30,099 nucleotides of DNA from positions 1 to 30,099 of the forward strand of contig CANKLS010000010.1 in assembly GCA_947483645.1 (NCBI GenBank), given 5' to 3'. The stretch comes from Bradymonadales bacterium. GTDB taxonomy: Bacteria > Myxococcota > Bradymonadia > REDH01. Within the stretch, counting starts at the first letter, position 1, and each line of letters starts with the position of its first letter. A model generated the notes under the pieces. It searched no databases. It worked only from the letters and a program-made list of their open reading frames with translations, and was not told the origin of the DNA. Of the stretch, positions 1 through 8,187 are shown in pieces. The translations under genes and the position numbers were made by a program.

Positions 1-304
1 AGAGTGCCAGCCCTGCGTCGGAGCGCCACCAGAGCTCGGTGTGCAGCCCCTCGATGCGGAGCACTTCGATGCCGTCGGGGGCGTCGGCCGACCAGCGCCA
101 CCGCACCGTCGCCGTAGCGGCGGAGGTGTCTGAGCGGCCTTCAACGGTTGCGACCCGCGCGATGGCGAAGGTATCGTCTGGCCTCGGAAGTGGCAGCAGG
201 CGCGCCTGCGGTCTGCCGATGGATGGCAGCGTCTCGGCGTCGCGGGTGCAGGCCGCGCAGCCCAAAGCGACGAGCAGAAGTTGGCCTGCGAGCGTGGCCT
301 TCAT
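1..304 (-). CDS. Putative lipoprotein (3' end outside window)
   Basis: On the minus strand an ATG at 304-302 opens a frame that stays open to the window edge (101 codons). It begins MKATLAGQLLLVALGC: a basic residue, a hydrophobic stretch and a Cys at residue 16 in a relaxed lipobox (ALGC), so a secreted lipoprotein is likely. The rest (for example EVLRIEGLHTELWW) looks like a beta-rich extracytoplasmic domain and I recognise no family. The start overlaps the stop of the upstream intramembrane protease gene by four bases (ATGA), so the two are almost certainly co-translated and may act together at the membrane. The frame on the opposite strand here (39-338) has no comparable signals. The gene is truncated by the window, so its full size is unknown. 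Confidence 0.65.
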   Translation of the reverse strand, partial: MKATLAGQLLLVALGCAACTRDAETLPSIGRPQARLLPLPRPDDTFAIARVATVEGRSDTSAATATVRWRWSADAPDGIEVLRIEGLHTELWWRSDAGLAL

Positions 305-1383
305 GGCAGATACTGCGTTGAGACGAGCTGCATCATGAGGTTCGATAGCACATGCAGCGTCACCGAGGCGGCGAGGCCCCCCGTTCGCTCCGCGAGTCTG
401 CCGAAGAGCAGCGAAGGAAAGAAGACCGCGAGGCGCGCGGGGTGAAAGCCGATCACGAAGTGGGCGAGCGCAAAGACGGCTGAGCTGGCAAGGTTGGCTG
501 CGCTGAGGTGGAGGAAGCGTTCGGAGCCCGCCGCGGGCCAGAGGCGCTCAAATCTTCGCAGGAGGTAACCGCGGAAGAAGGTCTCTTCGGGGATGGCCAC
601 GAGCACGACCTGCATGATGAGCATCCAGGGGATCCAGCGGAGATGGTAGGGGATGGAGAAGGCGGTGGCGCCGGGCAGGGCGTCGCTTCCAAGCCAGAGG
701 TTGGCTGCAGGGTCGACGGTGCCGGACAGGGAGTGCGCGCTTTTTACCCTCAAACGGAGAGCGAACGACTCTCCCGCAGGGAGCGCAATGCGGAGCGCAC
801 CATCGGGCGATCGGCTGGGGATGGGTGCGCCCGACACCCGCTCGAGCTCTCCGTCGCTGAGGAGCGTGAGCGTGGCGGCCGTCGCGGGCTGCCAGTGAAA
901 GAGTAGGTCGCGGCCGTCGCGCTCGATCATCAGATCGGTCGGGGCGGCGGAGGCGGGGCGGAGGCTCAGTTCGTTAGCCGGCTGCCGCAGCGCGCTGAGC
1001 GAGGGGGCGAGGCTCCGTCCGGCGAAGCGCGTGTTCCACAGGTGGTAGCCTGGGACGAAGCCGGCAAAGACGACGGCGGCGAACGCGAGTCCGATTGCAA
1101 TCCCGCGCAGTTGCTCGCGGCGCGGCCGGTCGGCCTTGCTCAGGTCGGCTCTCCCGGCGGGCCAGATGAAATCGGGAAGCAGGAGAAAGGTGGCTGCGAC
1201 GAAGGCGAGGAGGTTGCTGCCAACCCACCCGACGGCGCTGCCGAGGAGGTCAAATGCTACCAGCAGAAGCAGGAGACCGGCGGTTGCGCCGAACAGTTCG
1301 CGGCTGCTGGGAGCTGCGGGAGCCTCGTCTGTCACGGCGCTGCCAACCTCTAAGGCGGCAGGCGATTTTGTGTTCAACTCCAT
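301..1383 (-). CDS. CPBP-family glutamic-type intramembrane protease
   Basis: 360 aa. The C-terminal third carries all three motifs of the CPBP (CAAX protease and bacteriocin-processing, ABI) family: EETFFR at 266-271, FALAH at 304-308 and HVLSN at 344-348. These place the catalytic Glu and the His/Asn ligands in membrane helices. Hydrophobic segments lie at about 33-70 and 93-111, and from 250 to the end. Between them (about 115-245) sits a polar, beta-rich region facing outside, which simple CPBP proteins lack. Family members cleave prenylated, bacteriocin or C-terminal sorting-signal substrates; the myxobacterial myxosortases belong to the same fold, and this could be one, but no MYXO-CTERM-type substrate is visible here. 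The gene is ATGA-coupled to a lipoprotein gene downstream and is transcribed away from the TPR gene starting at 1522. Confidence 0.88.
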   Translation of the reverse strand: MELNTKSPAALEVGSAVTDEAPAAPSSRELFGATAGLLLLLVAFDLLGSAVGWVGSNLLAFVAATFLLLPDFIWPAGRADLSKADRPRREQLRGIAIGLAFAAVVFAGFVPGYHLWNTRFAGRSLAPSLSALRQPANELSLRPASAAPTDLMIERDGRDLLFHWQPATAATLTLLSDGELERVSGAPIPSRSPDGALRIALPAGESFALRLRVKSAHSLSGTVDPAANLWLGSDALPGATAFSIPYHLRWIPWMLIMQVVLVAIPEETFFRGYLLRRFERLWPAAGSERFLHLSAANLASSAVFALAHFVIGFHPARLAVFFPSLLFGRLAERTGGLAASVTLHVLSNLMMQLVSTQYLP

Positions 1384-1521
1384 GGGTTTCGTTGTATGCT
1401 CGCCCGGCCGTTGGTGACAAGCATCAAGGGTAGTCTGCTCGCCTAGGCGTCCGCGGAGGGGAGACCTTCTGGCGTTGCATTGCGTGGCAGATGGAGCGAC
1501 CTACTGGAGACGGACTCGACG
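1384..1521. promoter_or_regulatory. Divergent intergenic region
   Basis: 138 bp between the starts of the CPBP protease (minus) and the TPR protein (plus), so it must hold promoters for both directions. It contains a 10-bp perfect palindrome CGCCTAGGCG at 1440-1449, a possible operator, though palindromes of this size also occur by chance. A GGAGA at 1506-1510 is placed to serve as ribosome binding site for the ATG at 1522. I could not identify convincing -35/-10 pairs. Confidence 0.3.
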
Positions 1522-4500
1522 ATGGCGACCAAGCACGGTGGACCTGATAATGGTGCAGAGCGTTCCGATGCCGGCTCTGGTACGCTGGTGAGCGGCCACG
1601 GGGCGACGATGATCGGCAGCCCTTCGCTTGTGGCGCTTCCGCAGGCGGTGGAGGAGCAATTCTCTGTACGGGGTGTGGATGGGCAGATCGAAGGTCCGAT
1701 GGCCACCGACGCGCTCATCGGCGCCATCCGTGCCGGACGCTACACCGGTGATGAGTCGGTCTCGCGTGACGGCCGTTTCTGGATCCCCATCGTGGCAATC
1801 CCCGATCTTGGTGCTGCCTTCCGCTCCGCTGAGGTTCCTTCGGGGTCGACCCTCTACGGTGGCGCGCCGCTGGTCTTCCCGGGCGATCCGTCGGACGCAA
1901 CGGACGACGCGCTCGGCCTGATGAGCGACGACGAGTTGGAGGCGCTCCCCGTGCCGACGGGCGCGGCGACGATGGCAATGGAGCTACCAGCAGGCTTTGC
2001 GCTCGGTGAGAGCCCGGCGGCTGCTCCAGGCGGCGCAACGATGAACTTCGACATCGACGAGCTTCCGGCCGAGGCATCGATCCTGGCCGACCTGATGGAT
2101 CTCGACCTTACGGAGGAGGCGAAGGAGGTTCCTGTGCCCAAGCCGGCCGAGGAGCTCGTTCTCGACGACGCGCCGTTCAGCGAATCGCTGTTGCTCCCTC
2201 CGCCGAAGGGTTTCACTGCCTTCTCCGACGCGCCGCTGGCACTGATGGATGCCGTGCGCGAGAACCAGCCGCCGCAGACCACAGAACTGCCGCTTCCTCA
2301 TGGCTTTACCCATCTTGGGCAGGCCGACCTGAGCGTGGTGGAGGCCTTGGGGCTCGAGGTAGAAGACCTTCCGATTTCTACCGGTGCTGGAGCGGAGCTA
2401 CCGCGCTCGGCGGGCGTGCTATCGAATCTTCCGACGCCGACTTCGGGGCTTCCGCGCGGCGGAGCCACGCTCGTCGCTGCAGACGAAGCGGGTTTGGACG
2501 GTTCAGCCGAATTCCCCGCCAACCGTGGCGCTGCTTTGGGGAGCATCCAGTCGCTGGATGGGCTGGTGGGCGACTTTGGCGAGCCGCTGGATGAGCCCAT
2601 CGGCGGCGGAGAACTGCCTGCCTCAGCGCGTGCCGCCGGCGCCAACATTCTCGATACTTTTTCGTCGGTGGAGGCCATCTGGGCCGGTCCTGCCGAGGTC
2701 AAATCTGCCCCCTCTTCCGATCTCCGCGGTGGCGGCGCGCGAACCGTTGCGGCTGCTCGCGCAGCGACCGTCTTCGGCGCTTCGACGGTGCCCAGCGGCG
2801 CCCACTTTGATGACTTCGATGCACCCGAGGCGGACAGCGCTCGCACCGCCGGCGCAACACCCTACCTCTCCGGCTTGGACCAGCCTGCCGAACTTCCCGG
2901 ATTTGACAACTACCAGCCAGCCGATGGCGGTGGCGACCCGTGGGGGCAGCCGGCCGAGGGTGCCGAAGCAGGCGACGAGCAGGTCGCAACGGACGAGTAT
3001 GGTGAGTATTTTGGCTCCGGAACCGGACAGTCGACCAGCGCGCGGAAGGTTGCCCGTCCGGCGAGCAACAAGAAGCCCTGGCTGGCCATCGCCATAGGCC
3101 TGTTGGTCGCCGTCGGCGGAGGCTTCTACGGATTCACGGTGTATCAGCAGAAGCAGGCAGAGGAGGCAGCCCGTCTGGCGGCCATCGAGGCGGCGCAAAA
3201 TCGGGTGGTCGAACAGCCCAAGATCGTGTTGGGTCAGCTCTCGGAGCTCGAGTCGGGCTCTTCAAAGGCCTACCAGACCTTCGTGGACAACGGCCGCAAG
3301 TTGTTGGCGCGTGGAGGCTCTGACGAGGAGCGGGCACGGGTGATGATCGCCGCCGCGCTGCTCCTCGCCGAGCAGCCGGAACAGCGCGATCTGTTCACGG
3401 ATCTTGAGAAGTGGAACGGGCAGCTCAAGGCGGTCGATGCCCCACTGGCGCGGCTTGCCCGTGGCGCCTACCTCGCAATGCGCAGAGACGAGACGGCGAA
3501 GGCGACGCTTGAGGGCGTCTCCGACCCCAACCTTCGGGCTTTTGCATCGCTCTTTCAGGCGATTGGCGCACTTCAGATCTATCGCGGCATCGACCTGACG
3601 ATCCCGCTCACGCCGCCCAAGGCGGGCAAGGCTGCCCCGGGCAAGGCGAAGCCTGCAGGTGATGGTTCGGGCGCTGCGGAGGGCAGCGGCAAGACTCCTC
3701 CGACACCGAAGCCTGACACCGCCGCGAAGGCGGTCGCAGCGGCGCCAGCAGACAAGGCCGCGCCGGCCAACGAGGCCGTGGCTGCGGCCCCTGCCGAGGC
3801 AGAGGTGAGCCGTGAAATGCCGAGGGGGACCATCGAGGCTCTCGAGCGTGCTGCAACGCTCGATCCGAAGTTTGTGGCGCCGCACTACTGGCTCGGCTGG
3901 ATCGCGCTTTCGGAAAAGGATCCGGCGCGGGCGCAGCTCTCGTTTGGCAGGGCGCTTGCACTTAATCCGCAGCATGTCCGCTCGGTTGTGGGCATGGCAG
4001 AGGCGCAACTTCGTGAAGCGAAATTGGTCGATGCGGAGACGCGCGTGACGCGCGCCATCGGAGACCTCGCTGCGACCATGACGCAGTCGGAGCGTTGCGA
4101 GACCTACCTGCTCGCGGCGAGCATCGCCGTTGCCCGGATGCAGCCGCCGCTGGCGATTGAGAATCTGCTCTCGGCACTTCAGGCAGATCCCCGCAATCGG
4201 CGCGCGACCCGCGAACTCGGCGAGCAGTTCTTCCGGGCCGGTGAGTTCGACCGCGCGCTTGAACACTTCAAGCAAAACGCCGCGCTGTCGGCCAGCGATC
4301 CCGAGTCGACGCTGGGGCTCATCAAGGCGCAGTTCGGCAAGAAGGACTTGCCCAACCTTAAGAAGGTACTGCCGCCTGCGGTCGCGCAGTACCCGCGCGA
4401 TGGCCGCTTCCTCTACTGGCTAGGCAGGGTCAACGAGGAGGAGGTGAAGTTCGACGAGGCCCGCGCGCAGTATGAAAAGGCGATTCAGGCCGATCCGAAC

Positions 4501-5703
4501 TATCTGCAGCCCTACATCCGGCTCGCGAATCTCGACTTCCGCTCCAACGATCTGCCCTCTGCGCGCAAGCGTCTCGACGAGGCGCTCGGCGTAGGCAGCA
4601 CCTCATCGGAGCTGGCCAACGAGGTAGGCGAGACCTTCCTCGAGATGGGCGAGACGAACCGTGCGGTCGCAGCCTTCCGCACGGCGCTCGCCATCGATCG
4701 GAGTAACCCCGATGCCCGCATCAACCTGGCTGGTCACTTCATCGCGACCCGGCAGTTCAGCGAGGCGCTCGAGGAGCTCAATGAGATGATCGCCGCCGGC
4801 GTTGCGAGCCCCAAGGTGAAACTCCGACAGGCGAGCGCGATGATTGGGGTCGGCGAGGCAGACCGGGCCATCGAGACCCTGCTCAAACTGCTCGAGGCGG
4901 AGCCGAAGAATGCTGCCTATCTCTTTGAACTCGGGCGCGCCCACATGGAGAACAAGTCGTGGCAGTCGGCCCGCGAAAACTTCGCGCGTGCCTACGAGCA
5001 GGATCCTTCGATGGACCGCGCTCTCTACCATGTCGGCCGGTGCGAGTTCGAGCTTGGACACCTCAACGAGGCCATCAGCGCGCTCACCCGTGTTTCGCAG
5101 CGCAATCCGTCGGGCGAGTATCACTACTGGCTCGGGCGGGCGATGGCGCGGGTACCTGGCGATCAGGCCATGGCCGAGTACACCCAGGCGATCGAACTGG
5201 ACGCGCCTTGGTCGCTCGAAAATCCCGAGGTCTTCTTCGCGCGGGCGAGCATCTACCAGACGCGCAAGCAGAACAGCCTCGCGAAGCTCGACCTGGGCGT
5301 CGTGCTGGCCCTGCATCCCGACCATGCGCCGGCCTCCTGGCTGCTCGGCCGTGTGCTCTACGAGGAGCGCGACTTTAGGGGTGCGATCGAGCGGCTCGAT
5401 CATGCGCTGACGGTCGATCCCAAGCTGTCGGAGGCGCACCACTATGCGGCGCTCTGCTATCTCGCTCTTCCGGTTCCTGACAATGGCAAGGCCCTTCGGC
5501 ATCTCGAGCAGGCTGTGGCCGGCGGTCTGGCCGAATTGAACCCTCGGGTGCTCGAAAAGTTGGCCTACGCGAAGGCGCAGGCGGGTAACAATGTGGGCGC
5601 GGCCAGCGATCTGCAGCGCTATCTTGAGAAGGTGCCCACGCTGCCGAGCGAGCAGCAGCGGAGCTACAAAAACCAGATCGACAGGTGGCGGTCGAACCGC
5701 TAG
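1522..5703 (+). CDS. Membrane-anchored giant TPR protein with N-terminal GYF_2-like domain
   Basis: 1393 aa from the ATG at 1522, chosen over an in-frame TTG at 1480 because GGAGA precedes it by 11 bases. Residues about 47-98 resemble a GYF_2/DUF4339 domain (FSVRGVDGQIEGP ... GRFWIPI). Residues 100-515 are acidic, Pro/Ala-rich and probably disordered, with recurring short motifs (LPxPxGF; GATM, ATVFG). A single membrane helix lies at about 518-540 (KKPWLAIAIGLLVAVGGGFY), so the N-terminus is probably cytoplasmic and the C-terminus periplasmic. After a spacer with a Lys/Ala/Pro-rich linker (about 695-760), TPR-type helical repeats fill 762 to about 1380. TPRs are protein-binding scaffolds. It is followed after 21 bp by a J-domain/TPR gene and then dnaK-like, which suggests a shared complex. 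No enzymatic motif is visible and the specific function is unknown. Confidence 0.9.
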   Translation: MATKHGGPDNGAERSDAGSGTLVSGHGATMIGSPSLVALPQAVEEQFSVRGVDGQIEGPMATDALIGAIRAGRYTGDESVSRDGRFWIPIVAIPDLGAAFRSAEVPSGSTLYGGAPLVFPGDPSDATDDALGLMSDDELEALPVPTGAATMAMELPAGFALGESPAAAPGGATMNFDIDELPAEASILADLMDLDLTEEAKEVPVPKPAEELVLDDAPFSESLLLPPPKGFTAFSDAPLALMDAVRENQPPQTTELPLPHGFTHLGQADLSVVEALGLEVEDLPISTGAGAELPRSAGVLSNLPTPTSGLPRGGATLVAADEAGLDGSAEFPANRGAALGSIQSLDGLVGDFGEPLDEPIGGGELPASARAAGANILDTFSSVEAIWAGPAEVKSAPSSDLRGGGARTVAAARAATVFGASTVPSGAHFDDFDAPEADSARTAGATPYLSGLDQPAELPGFDNYQPADGGGDPWGQPAEGAEAGDEQVATDEYGEYFGSGTGQSTSARKVARPASNKKPWLAIAIGLLVAVGGGFYGFTVYQQKQAEEAARLAAIEAAQNRVVEQPKIVLGQLSELESGSSKAYQTFVDNGRKLLARGGSDEERARVMIAAALLLAEQPEQRDLFTDLEKWNGQLKAVDAPLARLARGAYLAMRRDETAKATLEGVSDPNLRAFASLFQAIGALQIYRGIDLTIPLTPPKAGKAAPGKAKPAGDGSGAAEGSGKTPPTPKPDTAAKAVAAAPADKAAPANEAVAAAPAEAEVSREMPRGTIEALERAATLDPKFVAPHYWLGWIALSEKDPARAQLSFGRALALNPQHVRSVVGMAEAQLREAKLVDAETRVTRAIGDLAATMTQSERCETYLLAASIAVARMQPPLAIENLLSALQADPRNRRATRELGEQFFRAGEFDRALEHFKQNAALSASDPESTLGLIKAQFGKKDLPNLKKVLPPAVAQYPRDGRFLYWLGRVNEEEVKFDEARAQYEKAIQADPNYLQPYIRLANLDFRSNDLPSARKRLDEALGVGSTSSELANEVGETFLEMGETNRAVAAFRTALAIDRSNPDARINLAGHFIATRQFSEALEELNEMIAAGVASPKVKLRQASAMIGVGEADRAIETLLKLLEAEPKNAAYLFELGRAHMENKSWQSARENFARAYEQDPSMDRALYHVGRCEFELGHLNEAISALTRVSQRNPSGEYHYWLGRAMARVPGDQAMAEYTQAIELDAPWSLENPEVFFARASIYQTRKQNSLAKLDLGVVLALHPDHAPASWLLGRVLYEERDFRGAIERLDHALTVDPKLSEAHHYAALCYLALPVPDNGKALRHLEQAVAGGLAELNPRVLEKLAYAKAQAGNNVGAASDLQRYLEKVPTLPSEQQRSYKNQIDRWRSNR

Positions 5704-5713
5704 CGTTCTTCGC

Positions 5714-5718
5714 GGAGG
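5714..5718 (+). promoter_or_regulatory. Ribosome binding site deciding a GTG start
   Basis: GGAGG six bases upstream of the GTG at 5725. It sits just after the stop codon of the TPR gene (5701-5703) and supports both the GTG start and co-translation with the upstream gene. Confidence 0.7.
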
Positions 5719-5724
5719 TCACCC

Positions 5725-8142
5725 GTGAAGATCCTTTGCCTTCTCTCACATCCTCGCGCTGACATCCTCCTCCAGGCGCTGACGCACGTGGACGGGGCAG
5801 ATGTTCGGGCGGCCGATTCCTGGGGCTCCTTCATGGAGGCAGTCGTCGAGGAGGGGCCGTCGATCGCCTTCCTCGGCTTCCGTGCCCTCCTACTTGCCGG
5901 TGAAGAGACGCTGTCTTCTGCGCCTTGGGCGTTGCAGGCTCTCGGCATTCCGAGCGTGGTCGCCTTTGCGGATCATGAAGAGCTCTCCGCCTGCGGCTTC
6001 CCGCTCGACGCGTTTGATGGGCTCTGTCTCCTCTCCGAAGATGCCGATGAGATGGCGCGGGTCTGCGCCGACGCGGTGAGAGCTCATGCTGTCCGCGTCG
6101 AGGTGCCCGCCGCGTTGCCGGTGGACGATGCGGTGCCTGCGATTGGTCAGCCGATCGGAGCCGCCGACGATGTCACGCCCTTCGATCCAGATGATGTTGG
6201 ATTTCAGGAAGATCTCTTCGGTGATAGCAGCGAGGCGAGCGGGCACTTTGCGTCGGTGGATTCGGCTGCTGGCGGGGACGATGCGCCTGAGACGGGCGAG
6301 CGCGACGCGCTACTGGAGGCAGATTGTGACGCGCGCGAGCTGCTGGCGGGTAGCCTGCTCCGGAGCACGCCCACGAGCGGCACGGCGCTTGCGGTTGAGG
6401 GCTCGCTTCAGGTGCAGATAGAGCTCCCCTCGATTGATTCGGGAGAGTTAACGCCGCTTGTCTTCTCGCGGCTGATACTGGCCATTGGCTTGGCGCGACG
6501 GTCTGGCGAGTTGGTGCTCCGCAATGGCAATCTGGAGCGACGCTTCGTGGTCTCAAGCGGCGAGGTCGGTCGACTGGACCATTCCATCAGCACCGCAGAC
6601 GAGGCCAAACTCTTTTCGGTGATCACCTGGAACTCCGGACACTACGAGTTCGTGAGTGGGCAGGTATCGCGCCCTCGCTTCTACGGATTCGGGAATGCCG
6701 CATCGGTGATCCTCCGCAGCGTGCAGCGGCACGCGAGCGTGAACGAAATCGCCGCTTCGCTTGTGCGGCACTTTTTGAGCTACCCTGTTGCCGCCACTAC
6801 GAGCGATTCGCTCGTAGTGTTGCGTGAGTCGAACCCTGAAGTGGCCGGTTTCCTCGATTCGGCGACCGGTGCCTTGACGCTCGAGCAGCTGCTCGCCCGC
6901 GCGGCTGGCAATGTGGACGCGACGATGCAATATGCGCAGATTTGCTGGAGCCTCGGCGGCATCGTCTTCCTCCCCGAACCCGCGTCGCAGCCTGTCGCTG
7001 TGCTGCTTCGGCGGGCGAAGCCTGCCGGAGGCTTCGCCATTTCCGACGATTCGGTTGGCGGCATCGAGTCGCTCGGGCCCCACTCCTCTGCCTCCATCGG
7101 CGTGCTGAACCAGCTCGAGGAGCTGCAGTCCCGTTTCGGGAAGTCCGACCCCTACGCAGCCTTCGGCCTGGCGCCCGGCTGCGGTCTCGCGTCGGTCGAG
7201 CGGCGGTATTACGAGCTAGTCCGTGAGTTCCACCCCGACCGTTTCGGACGCTCGAACCACGCGTCTGTGCGCGCAGAGGCCGACGCGCTCTTCGTGCGGC
7301 TGCGCGACCTTCAGGGAATTCTTGGTGGTCTCGAACGGTCGCGACCCGCGCCGGAGAGCGTTCCGACGGCTGGGTTGTCGGCATACGGTACCAACGCTTC
7401 GGCTCCTCTGTCCCCTCCGACGGCGACCACTCCTAGGCCCGTGGTTCCGCGGCCTGCGGATTCGCGTACATCGGCTGCTCAAGAGGCACTCGAGCAGGCC
7501 CGTCGCAGCGCTGGCCACGCGACGGCACAGTCCGGTGTGCATCCTCGGGTGGGGGCGCCGCCCTCCATGGGCACCTCGCCCGTTCGCACCGGCCCGGCGC
7601 CGCTGGTCTCATCGCATCCCTCCATGGCGCGGACCGTGGTGACGACGGCGGTGGCCAGCGCAGCCGTGTCGCAGGCAGCCCCGCGTGCAGCAGCCCCTCC
7701 GGTTGGTAGGGTGAGCGGCGATCAACTCTTCCGCAACGCCCAAAAGGTGCTTGAGACGGGAGCCGTGGACAAGGCCTGGGATATGTTGGTTGCGGCGCGC
7801 CAGAAGGGTGCTGCAGGCCCGCTGGTGGAGGCGCACGAGTCCTACCTGCTGGTGATGCGCAAGAAGCTCGACGCACGAACGGCCAAGAAGCAGATTGAGA
7901 AGGCACTCGAAGATCTCGTTGAGCCTCACCTGCGCAGCTCGGCTGCGGTGCTGCTAGGCCATCTTGCCCGCTCTGAAGAGAACTACACCGAGGCGCTCTC
8001 CTGCTATCGGCAGGCCACCGACATCGACGGCAACAACCAAGAGGCCAACCGCTGGGTTCGCCACCTCCGTCAGCAACTCGACAAGGCCAAGAAGCCGGTC
8101 AGCTTCCTCGACCGTCTCCTCACCCCCAAGAAGTCGGGCTAA
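5725..8142 (+). CDS. Pseudo-receiver / DUF4388 / J-domain / TPR-like fusion protein
   Basis: 805 aa. The start is a GTG at 5725, fixed by GGAGG at 5714-5718 with a 6-base spacer. Residues 1-125 show the alternating hydrophobic-strand and helix pattern of a response-regulator receiver, but the third strand (SIAFLGF) lacks the phospho-accepting Asp, so it is at most a pseudo-receiver. Residues about 242-335 match DUF4388 (PatA-like; SGELVLRNG ... FVVSSGEVGRLDH), a domain common in myxobacterial signalling proteins. Residues 475-535 form a J domain with the HPD motif at 503-505 (REFHPDRFG), which stimulates Hsp70 ATPase. After a Pro/Ser/Ala-rich linker, residues about 663-795 look like TPR helices. 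The dnaK-like gene 45 bp downstream is the obvious partner. It has no zinc-finger or G/F region of classical DnaJ and so is a class III J-protein. Confidence 0.9.
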   Translation: MKILCLLSHPRADILLQALTHVDGADVRAADSWGSFMEAVVEEGPSIAFLGFRALLLAGEETLSSAPWALQALGIPSVVAFADHEELSACGFPLDAFDGLCLLSEDADEMARVCADAVRAHAVRVEVPAALPVDDAVPAIGQPIGAADDVTPFDPDDVGFQEDLFGDSSEASGHFASVDSAAGGDDAPETGERDALLEADCDARELLAGSLLRSTPTSGTALAVEGSLQVQIELPSIDSGELTPLVFSRLILAIGLARRSGELVLRNGNLERRFVVSSGEVGRLDHSISTADEAKLFSVITWNSGHYEFVSGQVSRPRFYGFGNAASVILRSVQRHASVNEIAASLVRHFLSYPVAATTSDSLVVLRESNPEVAGFLDSATGALTLEQLLARAAGNVDATMQYAQICWSLGGIVFLPEPASQPVAVLLRRAKPAGGFAISDDSVGGIESLGPHSSASIGVLNQLEELQSRFGKSDPYAAFGLAPGCGLASVERRYYELVREFHPDRFGRSNHASVRAEADALFVRLRDLQGILGGLERSRPAPESVPTAGLSAYGTNASAPLSPPTATTPRPVVPRPADSRTSAAQEALEQARRSAGHATAQSGVHPRVGAPPSMGTSPVRTGPAPLVSSHPSMARTVVTTAVASAAVSQAAPRAAAPPVGRVSGDQLFRNAQKVLETGAVDKAWDMLVAARQKGAAGPLVEAHESYLLVMRKKLDARTAKKQIEKALEDLVEPHLRSSAAVLLGHLARSEENYTEALSCYRQATDIDGNNQEANRWVRHLRQQLDKAKKPVSFLDRLLTPKKSG
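6795..6819. repeat. Perfect 12-bp inverted repeat with 1-nt centre
   Basis: CACTACGAGCGA, then T, then TCGCTCGTAGTG: twelve paired bases on each arm without a mismatch. It lies inside the J-domain fusion gene, downstream of the DUF4388 coding region, and encodes an ordinary peptide (about residues 357-365). The length and perfection are well above what is expected by chance in 30 kb. On DNA it could be a protein-binding palindrome; as RNA the one-base loop would have to open by a few pairs to fold. Confidence 0.85.
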
Positions 8143-8187
8143 CCGACTGCAGTGAGCCTTGTGCTCCCTTCCGCGTAAGACTCATCC

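Noticed and set aside
3262..5502. Minus-strand frames of 299-337 codons opposite the TPR region
   Set aside because: Arg-rich translations without motifs, opposite a clear TPR repeat region.
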